A stretch of 64,000 nt of DNA from NCBI GenBank assembly GCA_014338405.1, contig JTDE01002435.1:21038-85037 (forward strand), written 5' to 3'. Source of the DNA: Paragonimus skrjabini miyazakii. Its lineage: Eukaryota > Platyhelminthes > Trematoda > Plagiorchiida > Troglotrematidae. Every line of letters starts with the position of its first letter. Positions within the stretch are counted from its first letter, which is position 1. Below the pieces are notes generated by a model. The model did not search any database. It was not told where the DNA came from and worked only from the letters and a program-made list of their open reading frames with translations. Below, one piece after another: positions 22,801-35,430 of the stretch. The position numbers and the translations under genes were made by a program.

Positions 22801-25800
22801 TCCGAGTACGTGTTCTCACCTTGCACAACATACACACAAATGTGTGATCACACGTTTTATTCTGATGTGCATCGCATGTGATGTTAGGCATCAGACACTC
22901 CACTTTAGTTTCCCCTTCCGAGTTATTGGAGAGTTGACGTGATTTGTTGGTTTGGTCAGAGTCGCGCAATGTTTCTTAATATACACGGATGCTTGGACAT
23001 TTTGATTACGATTTAAAAAAACCATACTTTTCAATGCTTGCCTAGGCGTTACGTTAATAAGAAACCCGTATCACGATTTTTCAATTTCCGATATCAAGGG
23101 GTTACTTTGTGTAACTGTAGTAAACTCTTGAAAGACTACGCTGGTTCGTTCACGGTATTGTACTTCGTTTGATAGAAATTGGATTCTCCTGCACATAATA
23201 ATTAACAAGGAACATCTTGGTCCCGAAAATAACGTGACTGTTCCCGTTAATTGCCCCCAAGACAAACCAAAATACGGGTGTGCAAAGCAACTTTGTTCAG
23301 CTCCAATGCGCGTACGACAGGGTTGAGGCAACAACGTACTTATATGGCGTATAACGACCAACAAACATTCTGGGAGCAGAAAATTTGAAGGTCAACTACC
23401 AAAAACAGTAGTTAATGTCAGTAAGCCATCAATGAGCATCGCAGAATAAAAGTGGAACAGGTAAAAATTAACGAAAATTTTCTCTTGACTGTTCAGGACA
23501 TCTTCGCTCATTCTGGTTGAATAAAATTGTTTTCTTGAGGAAAGAGACGGTGTTGGATAGAAAAACTGGATCCCCTAACAGTTGCAAAACAACGTAACGA
23601 CCTCATGTTGCCAAGGTTTCCACCAGTCAAAAGGTGGTCTGATATTCCGTACTGAAGGATTTTTACCACCATGCACTAGTTAGTCAGCCGAGTAACCAAT
23701 GCTTGTGTTCCCCAATAAACGCATCGTTGATACTGCGGTTGTTTGTCCTGGTTTGGTGACGAAAGAGTTCTTACCTCTGTTCTATCCTCAAAGCATTCAT
23801 CACGTTATGGCTGATTTTACCGCAAAAAACCTATCGTGTCTTCAGTCTGGAGAATACGATCTGGATGATTTAGCTTCTTTATTAGGGATAGTAACCGTCT
23901 CATGTGTAACTTTGCTCTTACGTGATGGACTTCCTCTGACTATAACCCCGAACCTGTTCCACGGCTAATCAACGGACTACTTCCATTTGAGGGAAATCGA
24001 ATTATCTCGTTGTCACACAGTGTGGTTGTCTTTGTATCATGCAGCTCACCGTACAATACCTGAAACAAATAACTAGCTTTCACTACGGTACCCGGTTGAC
24101 TTGGTGTCTATGTAGTGTTTTCGTTCATTAGCCTATAAAATGGACAACGGCTGTACCTAGTTTTGCACTAGTTTTCTACTGGTTTATTTTGCTACAAAAT
24201 CTTCGCTACTCACTTCTGATATTTGGGTATTCTGGTTGAAACAAATGTGAGATGCACACGAATCATCGCTCCTGATTCTGATATATCCAAATATATTCCC
24301 AGATATCTAAGTAGATTCGGATACAGATACACTTATTTGTGCGCGCGCCATTTTATGCCTTTTTCCTTCTTCTGTTATTCCCTATTTACTTTGATTTCTA
24401 AACAAAACAGTTCTTCTTACTGATGAATTGACTGGAAAACCGATTCAGTCGTTGTTTCAAGCTTGAAAATGTGTAAGCTCATTCAACAGAGTTTTCGACC
24501 AATTTGCTGCAAACAATGGTATTCTAACAGTGAGGTTAATTGGGCTAATAATCTTTACCGATTATGTGAGTTTGTAAAATTGCATCACAAATTTACCTTG
24601 ATTTGAACCCCTGGATTCTGGCGAACCAAATTCCATGTAAATGTGAAGGTTTTCCTTCTGGTATCGTCATTCTGGCCCGCTTTGATAAAACAAAAGACGG
24701 AAACAAGTTAAACTGAACAGACTTCATTAATACAACTGTTCGACTGCGGGACTCTATTTGACTCTGGTCAAAACTGTATACGTATTATGAAGAACAATGA
24801 CCTAGAGCTCCAGACTGAAAAAATATATCCCATTTTCTTCTTAAGGATTATATTCTAAGGTTCTTATCTCTGCTTGATTGAATGATGTCCTCATCTTTGA
24901 AGAGTTGAATTTGATTTGTACCGTAGTCTTTGTATACGACTGTACACGGCTGTTTCTGCAAACTATTCGACGAAAAAGCTGCGCTTAACTGTATGACCTA
25001 ATTAGCAAAACATTTGCTGAAAATTTTCTCCAGTTTTAACGCTAATTTGTATAGAATGTAACACATCTAATATAAACGACAAACAGTTTAGTTCCTTATC
25101 CTAATATTCATTTTTGGTGTGTTGTTTTTTGTAAAATACAAAATTACGGCTTAATAATCTAAAAGTCAGGGTGAGTTAAGAAAGAGTAACAACAAGTCGG
25201 ACGAACTTGCTCACAACCTATTCCAACGAGCAGCTTTTATCAGTTCGTCTGAACCAAACATCATTTTAGGATGAACTTCAGGACAAGCGAAATATGGTTA
25301 CAGTCCACCCAATGGACTATGCACCGGTGACGCTCATCGACACTTTGATATTCATGCATACACCATATGTTAATTGAACCAGGGTCAAACACTAAACCGG
25401 ATAACTTCATCTGGCACTTCTCTTATCATGCTTAGCAGGACCCAGTGAGACAGTACGACCCACACGGTGAAACGTCGCATTTAGGCGGCGGTTTGCACGC
25501 GTGCGTCTGCATGTACGTGGTCGCTGGGCGGTCTGTCACTCTGGTCGGCAAACTGTTCTCACGAGACTTGGCACCAACATGCAGCTGCACGCCTCACTGA
25601 CTTACAAATAACTGACTGAAAGCCAAACTGTTCGTTATTTTTCCTGTGAGGCCAAGCTAGCGTTTCGGTTGCCTACCGCATACAGAAACGCAATCTCAGA
25701 CCTTAATTCTTTCGTACATCGCATTTCCGTTTTCGCTTGACTGATTCTGATGCAGTGGCGTTGTCTACTTCTATACTGTCCGTAGAAGAACTTGATAGTT

Positions 25801-26524
25801 CGGTAACAGTCTGACGATTTTTGGGAATGATTGCCCTCCCCACATTATTCAGCCAGCCCAACTGTCTAATCCCTCATTCCATTATTTCCGCTGTTTAGAT
25901 TATGGCGGGAAATGTTGCGCGTGCAGACTAAACTACAGCGTTGCACCATAAGTTATCTTATGGCTAGCATATCCGAATGAGTCTTTAGAGGACTTGCTCA
26001 GCTAATGACTGCTAACATAAACAGTCTTTACCGAAAAGGTGGTCAGTCGAATAGTACCTGATTAAGTTGACATCTTACAGAAGTCTGAGAAAGCTTGGTT
26101 TACACTTTTCGACCAGATGTATTTATAGTGCTCGTTCTCACTACTACTAAGTTTATCAGAATCAGCCGGGTAGCAGTTTCCATCACAATTATCTGTCTTG
26201 GTTGTAGAATGATTCTCTTTCTGATGGTTAATTGTTATTGGATTGTTTCAACTTGTCTAACCAACCAATGGCTGTTGACACAAATGAAGTCGACTAAAAC
26301 TTTAATGGTGTTGTCTGTCGTCAATTTCACCATTCGGTGCTTATTCCAGTTTGAAAGTCATGCCGCGTAAAATGTGCTGTGCACACCGTCGTTCTGCTGG
26401 CTGATCAACTGTACAAAACCACTGATCGGCATTATTCATCTCTTGGGTAAGACAAACTAGTACTTTGTGGGGCACAGGAAGTGATACATATCACTGGGGA
26501 GCAGTAGGAGATTTTGGTTTTCAT
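19831..26524. other. Featureless A+T-rich stretch
   Basis: No supported gene. A minus-strand 72-codon frame at 22751-22969 has a Cys-Met-Leu-Cys followed by His-x3-His, but the spacing is not that of a standard C2H2 finger. 25440-25600 is a short CpG- and G+C-rich islet. AATAAA-type signals occur (for example near 22500) without an attached gene. Confidence 0.35.
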
Positions 26525-26595
26525 TTAGGTTGAACCACACCCAAAATTGATCACAGCTACTTCAATACCATAAACTTTCTAGTCAACCCTTTTTG
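26525..26595 (-). repeat. Hammerhead element tail fragment
   Basis: Minus-strand tail only: AAGTTTATGG, then GTAGCTGTGATCAATTTTGGGTG and TTCAACCT match the family tail (GACAGCTGCGATCAATTGTGG...GTTCAACTT). No ribozyme core is attached. Confidence 0.45.
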
Positions 26596-28453
26596 ATGTA
26601 GATCACTTACGAGAGTGAAATCTTCTAAAGCAGTGTGTAAACCTTCAGGTTGACGGAGGAGGCCGGCAACTTGGTAGTGGTCAGTCGCGCTTTAGAGAAT
26701 GCAACCAGGAGTCAGTGGACTAAGAACAATTATTGAAAGAGGTGACAGCGATCTTTCACGGCAACCGATAAGGGCTATTGTCAGATTAATCTGAGTAGCG
26801 TTCGTCTCCTAACTGTTTTGTTCAAATTACTGAAGAGGATAACAGTGACAGTTGCCCGCGGTTTGCTCTCCTTACCCAACATAATAACTGGCCACTGTTT
26901 CGCACGCATTCACATTTTGCATGTCCGTTTGCAAGATTAACTCTATCACCCTGGCAAGCTATCTGTTACAATCCCACGACGCCACATGATACATATTGCT
27001 CAGCACGTATGTGTAGAGGAAACCCGCGTTACTTTAAGCACATCTTAAGTGCACGATGATTGGCTCATTTATTGCTGTCGATGGTAACTGTGTGAAAGAC
27101 TGTCAATCGCAGATAATCCACATGAGACACTGGTCTTCCTAGTGGAGTGTCGCATGCTCAAAGGAAACCAAGCATTGAGAGTCGGCTGATATTTTCAGTC
27201 TTTCTCGTACACTACAGCGAACGTGTTCTACATTGCTGAGACGAGTGTCCTTAAACGATTAGTCATTTTTTTGAGTCCAGAGATTTAGCACTACTTTAGT
27301 AATTTTCGTGAACTTTTCTTGTATGTGGGTAGATCGTTCTCAGCAAACTAAAACCGGATGCTGGTTTCTTTAATTTCATTTCAACATTTTGTATGTGGTC
27401 TGACTTATTCAACTAATCCCAAACAAATATTAGGTAATACATCACGGTTAGATTGTTTCTTCAATTTGACAATGAAAATCGCAATGAATAATTTGCAGTT
27501 GTACATGAGTTACACAAGGGTAGAACATCATTTAGGCTGATGTTCATCAAGTGCAGCGGTGTTTAGTAGAGATTCCCTCAAGCAGTTGATGAAGAGTTGA
27601 ATATGTAAAGCTTAACTATTAATCACACCTTGAGGGATGCAATGAAAAACTCAATATAATAAGCAGGAAAATGCCACCTTTCAATGCATCCTTGCTACTC
27701 AGTAACTTTCTTGTGACAGAAGTCTGTGCACTTACGTCAAAGTCTATCATTTAAAGATCGGACTTTTATAAATGACCTTTGACAACGGCTATTGTTGTGC
27801 ACAAACAATGTTCGATGGGGCTGCTATTTGTTTATCGTTCGACCAAGCACTTTCCGATTTTTTCATCAGCATACTAGGAAACAACTAGCTGTATTAAGTT
27901 ATAAAAAGGAACTGTTATCAACGACAGGTAGATGTTACTTTATAAGCTTCGGATTGATTGAAAGACAGACGTTAGCTGCTAAATCTTCTTAACAAAATCT
28001 CCAGTCTGGAAAAGAAGCCAGTGAGTGAATGTTTCTATTTGGAGCGACAATGACAAGCAGTTCGAATAGTTCGTCATAACAAGGTGTGTTCAGGAAAAAG
28101 CCCGGAGTGGTCAATACCTACACCTCGGCAGCTTTGTGATGCTCACTGTCAAACGTGGTCTTATACGCTGACCGACAAACGGGGATGAAACGATTTACAC
28201 AAAGAGCTGGAAGTTAATACAGATTGTTAAAATCTTTCAAAAGCTCATCAGCAGTAGTATGTAATAGAGACAAACGTGACACTTAACGGATATTGCTAAC
28301 AAAATATCTGGTGAGCAGTAGGATATTTTGTATCAATACGAGAATTGAATGTGACGCACAAATAGTCATGGCCTCCTCATTCAGACAGAATTTTAAGCCT
28401 GGCTGTTTCGAAGAGAATCACTATATTCGATCTTCAATCTTGTTAAAACTTGT
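26596..28453. other. Nothing recognised
   Basis: No family motif or long frame; short open frames only. Confidence 0.4.
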
Positions 28454-28600
28454 TACTAGTGCATATCCTCGCCACTGTTGGAATTAGAACTCCGGCCACG
28501 CTTTTATGAGGCAGCCGCATTGACCATTACAAAGCTGACATCAATATAACCACGACCCAGTCATCATACGTAAATGTTCAGTCACATAGTTCATATTTTT
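28454..28600 (-). repeat. Hammerhead element head fragment, ends inside the ribozyme
   Basis: Minus-strand head and tRNA-like block: GGGTCGTG, AATGGTCAATGCGGCTGCCTCAT, GTGGCCGGAGTTCTAATTCC, then GCGAGGATATGCACT, where it stops within the first stem I strand. The break falls just before the catalytic core, so the ribozyme and tail are missing. The B box is decayed. Confidence 0.7.
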
Positions 28601-31600
28601 AAAAGGAGCTGACTGAAATTCTCTGGGGGTGGAACAACTGCGGTCAAATGTGAGTGTCGTTCAGTTTACACGATAAGAAAAACAGCACAGTTTGAGTAAC
28701 AGAGGAGTTCGTACTACGCTAACCAACTAGCACAGTTCAAACTATTCATTATGTGGAAAGTTCCATGGGCGAATTTCATTAAAAACGGTTGGTACAATTC
28801 TGTTGGAACGATACCGTCCCTAACAATTTTGCTCAATTTCTGTTTTTTTTATAACTGTTCCATAAAGAGGCCGTACGACTAGATGCCTAGCAGAAAGGAG
28901 TCACAAACAGTGCCCTGTTTGGGTTCATTCCGAAAGAACAGAGAACACCAATTTCTAAATCCTCAGCCTATTCTGGTATAAACACAAAAACTGACAAGGC
29001 GTTTCACACCTACAGCCGGGCCACCGATACCAGGTTGCGGAAGGTCAGTTTTCTATTTCAGCTGGTAGGTGGGATGTTCGCAACTTTGTTAGGTCACCCA
29101 GCTTTAGGTGTTCCGAAACAAACGTTGAAGCTTCCCTGAACAATTTTGAGAACACAGCGTGTGAAACATCTAGTCCCAATCCGGCTGACTCAGTCGACTT
29201 AGCAATAGCAACAGATGACCTATACTCTTCGTGTTCCCAACGGTAGCAAAGTTGTTTTATTCACTTAGTGAAATATCTCACATCCCGTTTATATTTTTAT
29301 CAGTAGTGATGTAACTACCGGTAGATAGTCGGAAATTTGGTTGACAAATAATCGCCAGTGTGCAAACTATAGCTATGTAGTCGCCGTTTAACGCCATGAT
29401 TGTGCCAGCCAAGGATGAGTATTTGTCAAAACCATTCTGTTCGCTTGAGCATCATTTTATTGAATAATTTCAAAAACGTTCAAGTAGACTGGAACTGGTG
29501 AGTTATTTGTTCCTATTTTGATATAAGTTCATATTTACAGCAAATTGTGAAGACTATTTACACCATACTCCCTTTGGGAGATGAAGATCTGTGATCAGTA
29601 ATCTTATCCAAAAATTCTTCCGGTCTATGCATGCACGTTTAGGCTACAGTAATTCGTTGTAGGTTAAATTATAACCATGGTGTTCACCTGCATATGCACG
29701 GGAAACTTTAGTGTACAGGAGCAAGATTCTGTCGATACTTACTACCGGATGACCTATGTCACCTGACGAAAAGCTACACTTTATACCCCCCATCGACCTG
29801 AATGTGCCCGACCGGTTTACTTTTCGGTTGACACTCCCGCAACAATGTTGTGGGTGCATTTCAGTATTCATATCAAACAGACACCTCATTAATATCAGAT
29901 TTTTTCTTGTCTGGACTGCTCATCGACTAAAGAAAGGTAAATTGAACATCGATTATGTAACCTTCATGTTAACAATCCCAGTCGTTGTGAACTAAATGGT
30001 CAGTCCCGTGGATAGAAACAGAGCATGTTTCCCTTAGGATTTTCAGAAAAGCGCCCTTGTGCATAGCCTCCTTTCTTTCATTCGGTAGTTAAGTACTGTA
30101 TGCAGTCTAAACGATATTACAGATAGTATTGGGCATTGTAAGCTAATCCAAGTTGACATCCCGCGGCGATTTTGACAGATCATGCAGAATGCTCATCCTT
30201 AATCCGGTACCGCATCTAACTGCAGAGCTCTTCAAGATGTGACTAGCTCCATTCTCAAACTGCTTACCTGAAAGATTTCATAGCAGTTCACGTTGTTTTC
30301 ACAGCCAACACAGTGATGGTGATTTTATGTCCAATGGCTTTAATAAGTAGTATTTATATAACGAATTCAACGACAGAGTTAGGGAGTGCTGTAAAACAGG
30401 GGTAGGACACTACGAATTCGATTGAACACTTTTGATTCATTATTGAATAGCACTTAAAACGAGAGGGTTTATTAGTGAAACGCGGTAGACAAGGAAGGTT
30501 TCAGTGTGAGGTGGGCGAACGATCAAAGTGTACTACTGATGAGTAGTCAAACAGATACAGGTGTTGCGGTTTGTGAGAAAATTTAATAATTCGTCATATA
30601 ATGATCTAGCAATAAATGATATTTTTCATATTATGCTCGAACTTAGTTCTGTTGCGAGTTTAATGTTGACCATAAATGAGTCTATGGTTCATTTATTGAT
30701 GTTACATTGAAAGAAAATATCTTCATATTTGCCATGTTGTCCACTCAAAGCACAAATAGATACCGCTTCCGTATCGCACAGAAAGGGAACTTGAAACGCC
30801 TCGAAACATTTTAATTGTGTGTACAATCTCTTGTACGAATTAATAGTCCATTCACTACTTAACTAAGATTAAAATGATAATGACAACTTTAAACTAATAT
30901 TGGTGTGTAATGATAACAGTAAGTCATTCATGCGAAGGTGAAACGTCATTAATGTTGAGTAAGAGCTTGGTTGGTTGATGAAAAGTGTGGTTATTTGGGT
31001 TAATTTATTCAGTGACGCGCAATCAACAACTTCAATAATGCCAAATCATACGGCCGGGTTACTAGGACCATTTTCTAAAGTCGAAAAACGTCAGAAAACG
31101 TGATCAAAATGACTAGAAATTAAGCAGTGTTATTGACACAATTTCAAATAAAATACTTTCTTCAAGTAAATTTAAATTGAAGAGATACTCTCATTTTTCA
31201 ACAAGAAAACGATCAAAATTAAACACTTGAAAGATGAAATCGCAAAATGGTAACTAGTCATCGGAAGATGAATTCATTGAAACAGCTAGGTCTGGAAGAA
31301 TTTGAAGAAGTATCAAGCAGTGATGTGCATCACATTTTTTAGTGATTAAACAGTGATAGTGTAACATAAGATTACAACCGATAGTTACGTTCTGTGCGTG
31401 TAGTCAGATAACAAGTTATATCAAAACTAAAATAAAAAACGAGAGGAAAGTTTGGTCAGCTTTTTACAAACAACGCAAATAAGAATGATGACAGTGTATC
31501 GAACAAAAATTGTCACGGATGCCATACAACTTTTATCAGTTTTATCAAAAAGTAAATTTTTTTAAGAACAGCAAACCTAAGGAAGTTACCCGAGTGTAGT

Positions 31601-32205
31601 GCAACAACTGAGTAGGAGTACGTTTGAAAAATAGAAAACTGAGAAATGTAAGATTGGAATAAACTGTGAATATGAATCAGAATATCTTGAAACTTATTAA
31701 AAAGATCGTTATCAGGGGAAGATGATGCCAACTTGTGCCCTAATGAGACTTTTAGTTTATAGTTTAGGATGGTCGAATGGATATGCTTTCAACTTGTAGT
31801 TGGGGCCTGTCGTCGCACGCATCTTAGTAGTATGTTTTTCAGAGAAAAGTTATCAGTCCAATTAAGCCTAACGGGGGGCAACTAGCGAACGCTAGATTGA
31901 AGGACTAGTTTGACTATTTTGCAAGTAAGGGAATGAAATCTTCTGTGAACTTCCAAACCCGAACATGAGATAGTTGAAATTCCCCATTAAAACGAGTCCT
32001 TTTCAACCGATGTAAGGCATATATAAGGTGAGAATAGAAACTGAGAAAGAAATACTTCCAGAAGAGTACAAAACTTCATGGCAAATGGGAAAAACGTTTC
32101 ACTATGTGGGTATGAAAACTGGGAATGGTGGAAAACTCGGTCAGAAAAAAAGATTGTGATTTCAAGTTAAACATCCTTCACCTTTGATTGAAGATTTTGC
32201 ATTCA
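28601..32205. other. Nothing recognised
   Basis: No coding family. 30530-30550 contains CTACTGATGAGTAGTC, which matches the reverse complement of the hammerhead element's tail end (GACTACTCATCAGTA) and may be a tiny fragment, but 16 bases prove nothing. Confidence 0.4.
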
Positions 32206-32247
32206 GATAGACTTTCCAGTCGGACCCTTTCGAACTGGAGTTTCGTT
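32206..32247 (-). repeat. Hammerhead element fragment, inverted partner of copy 3
   Basis: Minus strand: GAAACTCCAGT, then TCGAAAGGGTCCGACTGGAAAGTCTAT, so helix III and the tail start are present and the second stem I strand is deleted. It abuts the plus-strand copy at 32248 in the same head-to-head arrangement seen at 1986-2355. Confidence 0.75.
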
Positions 32248-32540
32248 CAAAAGCAAAAGTGGTTGAGTTTTCACATATGATAATTCGGTCGTGCCTAATG
32301 TGAGGTTAATGGTGCAATGGTGAACACGGTTCCCCCATGAAAGCGTGGCCGGAGTTCTACTCACGGCCGTAGTAAGGATATGCACTACTGACGAGCGCTG
32401 GTGAGAGCGAAACTCCAGTCTAGTGCTATTTTTTGAAAGGTGCCGACTGGAAAGTTTATGAGAATGCGACAGCTACTATCAAATATGAGTGATATCCAAC
32501 GTACATTAACCAGATCCCCGACTATTCACCAATGAGATTA
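32248..32540 (+). repeat. tRNA-like/hammerhead element, copy 3
   Basis: Begins in the family leader (GCAAAAGTGGTTGAG). It has a mutated A box (TGGTGCAATGG), a decayed B box, an apparently intact ribozyme core, and a tail reading to ATCCCCGACTATTCACC. The tRNA-like block is less well kept than the ribozyme. Confidence 0.85.
32382..32426 (+). ncRNA. Hammerhead ribozyme, core intact (copy 3)
   Basis: Type I fold: stem I GCACTA/TAGTGC pairs 6 of 6. CTGACGA sits at 32388-32394. Stem II GCGCT/AGAGC has one mismatch. GAAA is at 32409-32412. Helix III is a minimal CTCCAG, followed by GTC with cleavage expected after 32420. All catalytic positions known for the hammerhead are present. Helix III here is not palindromic, unlike in other copies. 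Confidence 0.85.
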
Positions 32541-34429
32541 CGAGAGACCGTTGAATACTAGTTTCTGTAAGAAAAAGAAGTATTCCGCTATCTATACATT
32601 TCAAACAAGTACCGTGATCTGAGAAACATTAACAGGTTGTCTCACATTTGTCGTCCACGGAAGATACATTGAGTGGATAAGACGTGTTAAAACGTTATCT
32701 GTGGAACAGAACCTATAGTGATCAAACTGACGCATATCCATAGAGTTATCTTACTTTATTTGATGTGCGAAGAGAAGTTTCTGAAAAGCATCCAACGTCA
32801 CAGATGTACACAAAATTAGCCTGAGTTTCGTTGTATTTTTTTGCTAATGGTACATGTCGTGGTGTACAAAATCAAATATTTACTGATTCTCAGGCGGACA
32901 TCTCCATGGAGATTTCATCCAGTTGAGTAGCAGGAGTCACATACGACTTGGAAGAAAAGTGACGCACTGGAAACATTCGAAAGAGCATTGTTTCACTCCT
33001 TTCTTATTTCACTAACGTCTATCTTTGTTGTGACTTGTCACAACTTATTTTCATTGTATACCATCAGTTGGGCGTTGGATTTACACTGTAGTTTGTCAGA
33101 TCTAGCTTACATCCGGTCAAGACGACTGAACAAGTTGCCTGAATGTCATACAAAGCTGAATTGGTTGACCGGGACGTTGTTTCATCTATGTCGGTATTAA
33201 ATGATCCATATAATCGCGTTTTTGTATTCCATTTTCCAAGGATCAGTTGTGTGCATCTATCTAGATACTACTGTTCCACTTCGAACAACGCCCCATCTTC
33301 GTACCTCGCTAAGCGTGCTTGCATATGGGTAAACATCAATAATACTGCTTTCTTTCCAAACTTACATGACCGTTGCCAAAACAAACTCAAATTGCCGCTA
33401 GTAACGCCCATTCTGAACAACAGGATCTTACAAAGGTAACATAATTTCCAAAATTTTTATGTCCAAGGATGTTGATGGTACACTGTTAATAAAATATACT
33501 GTTTCAATATAATGTTTACAGTTTTTAATGACGATAAAATAAGACTTTGGACTAAGTCGTTTTGTAGACGATTCATTTTGATACGGAGCAACGGAAGTTT
33601 AAAAACGTTATAGGCACTTGATATAAGTACCAGTGGGACTGCTGAGCTGGTAAGCAAATTTTGCAACTTGCATTGTGAGAGTTACCAGGACTACCACGAA
33701 CCATTTGATGAGGCAGACCTTCTATTGAAAACTATGGCAGCCTACTCCAAAAAGAAATGTCTCACACGTTTTTAGGAAGTCCGGAAACGTGCGTAGACCA
33801 TACCCAGAAATTGGTTCCATATGACGAACGGTTTTACGTGAAAAATGACAGCAGCGACAGTATTCTCACAACACATGTTTCTGTTCGGTCAAGTTAAACG
33901 GTCATGTTTGAAACACTATTCATTATATTGTTGCCAGATGTCCTGGTAGATTGCTTGCTGACCAGATGTTTCCTGTGACTCCATTTGATTGTAATCTCGT
34001 TTCATCAGATCCTTACCTGTTGAGTTGCGTAAGGCACAAGTGACTTATTGTATGAACAACCATTTGATTTGCCGACGCTGATCGTTTACTTTTTATTAAT
34101 ACCATGCTATTATAGGAGTCCTACTGAAGGCCAACAAAAATATTAACAAGTGATTAACCTTCAAACATGGCTGTGATAATGATGAATGTGATCCCTGTTA
34201 ATTGCTGGTGTGTTTGGTTAGGGCTTAGTAGTGTGATATGCTGGGTACACGCAATCCCGGATGTCTAATTAAATAGTCAATTAGAGTTTTGCATTAAAGA
34301 TCACGGACACACTATTGTGGAATACTGAGAGACCTGATCAGCACATGCAGCATTGAGTATTGTTGCCTGCTCACCGTCAAAATGAAGGAAAGGGGAATAA
34401 ATAGGATAAATTTATAAATATGCATAACA
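32541..34429. other. Nothing recognised
   Basis: Two plus-strand frames (32988-33200, 33143-33439, up to 98 codons) are unrecognised and within chance length. No repeat family seen. Confidence 0.4.
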
Positions 34430-34671
34430 CTAGTCGACGAGTACTTCTAGGATCTTATGTTGTAGCATGTGATCTATTTCATTATGCTTGGAATATTTGA
34501 AACGGTTAGTTCCCTTCAGAAGTTTGAACAAAACAGTCAAAACACGAAAACTGGTAGATGCAAGCATTTCGTATTGATCCATCAGTACCAAATTTACAAT
34601 AACATGGATCGGTTTTCTCATAGCAAACAATTCAGGGGGTTGATAATCAATAAGCCGGTTAAGATAAGTCA
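34430..34671 (-). other. Sequence downstream of the Penelope frame
   Basis: A 96-codon minus frame (34430-34720) overlaps the end of the endonuclease in another register. It is unrecognised and may be Penelope 3' sequence or chance. It does not resemble the 3' sequence of the 58 kb Penelope copy. Confidence 0.3.
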
Positions 34672-35430
34672 TTAGGTCCAGGAAAGAGTCAAGTTCACAA
34701 ACAGTTTTATCTGAACACACAGAGCTGGCTTGAGACGATTGATTGTCACAGCTTCAGCAAATCTCAGGAATCTCGAATTGGGGTGACGCAACAGAACTTT
34801 GAATGCACAAGCTGGATCGATAGCACGACCAGTGGTCAGGACGTGTCTAGCGACTGTTGAAACTGGCTGTTTATGTGTTTCAGCAACATTGCCGTTCTCC
34901 GGTAACACGGACTTTTGCATCCATTTGGGCAAGTGATCCTTCATTCTGGAGATCAGACATCTTTCGATTCTGCCTATGTAACTTTCACCGCAGTTACATG
35001 TAAACTGGTAAACACAATGTGAGGTAGCACTGATAGGCTGGTCTCCTTTGATTGAAGGCACTGGTAACTTTTGGGTTTGAGACAGTACACGAAGTTCAGC
35101 CGCGTTAAATGTTCGTTTAAGTGAACTTCTCGGTCGTTGTGTTATTTGCCGCATGACATGGTCACCCTTGAAGAGCAACTCTATGTAAACGCTCTTTTTC
35201 TCTACAGTGATCACTTCTTCGGACGGCGCTTTTTGTCTGCTATGACTTTCTATGGACTTTTTAGGGTAACCGTTAGATTGTAAGACAGAAGTGATCAATG
35301 ATGAGTAGCCGCGGATTTGGTTAATTTCAATTTGAACATCACCCACAATTGATCGCAGCTGTCGAATTCCCATAGATTTTCCAGTCGGCCCCTTTCGAAA
35401 AGAAGCACTAGACTCGAGTTTCGCTCTCAT
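34672..35430 (-). CDS. Penelope-like GIY-YIG endonuclease frame, RT domain missing
   Basis: Longest open frame in the window (252 codons). Residues 1-45 are read through the ribozyme element's stem II loop and tail. From about 50 it is Penelope-like: LQSNGYPKKSI (end of the RT region), VYIELLFKGD at 81-90, RTFNAAELRVLSQTQKLP, then HCVYQFTCNCGESYIGR with YIG at 151-153, Arg162, His166, PKW 168-170, STVARHVLTTGRAID, and FAEA with the conserved Glu226, ending KPALCV. GIY-YIG catalytic residues appear intact. The reverse transcriptase core (motifs A to YxDD) is absent, so this is an internally deleted or truncated copy fused in frame to the leader. Expected ribozyme cleavage would remove the first ATG, leaving Met20 as the first. 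Whether it is translated is unknown. Confidence 0.8.
   Translation of the reverse strand: MRAKLESSASFRKGPTGKSMGIRQLRSIVGDVQIEINQIRGYSSLITSVLQSNGYPKKSIESHSRQKAPSEEVITVEKKSVYIELLFKGDHVMRQITQRPRSSLKRTFNAAELRVLSQTQKLPVPSIKGDQPISATSHCVYQFTCNCGESYIGRIERCLISRMKDHLPKWMQKSVLPENGNVAETHKQPVSTVARHVLTTGRAIDPACAFKVLLRHPNSRFLRFAEAVTINRLKPALCVQIKLFVNLTLSWT

Noticed and set aside
22751..22969. Possible C2H2 zinc finger on the minus strand
   Set aside because: Cys-x2-Cys and His-x3-His are present but separated by 10 residues, not 12, with none of the usual Phe/Leu positions.
24130..24150. TATA box (CTATAAAATGG) as a gene promoter
   Set aside because: No supported transcript, coding frame or LTR pair follows; such strings are common in A+T-rich DNA.
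30533..30550. CTGATGAG as another hammerhead core
   Set aside because: No stem II, GAAA or cleavage site nearby; it matches the reverse complement of the element's tail instead.
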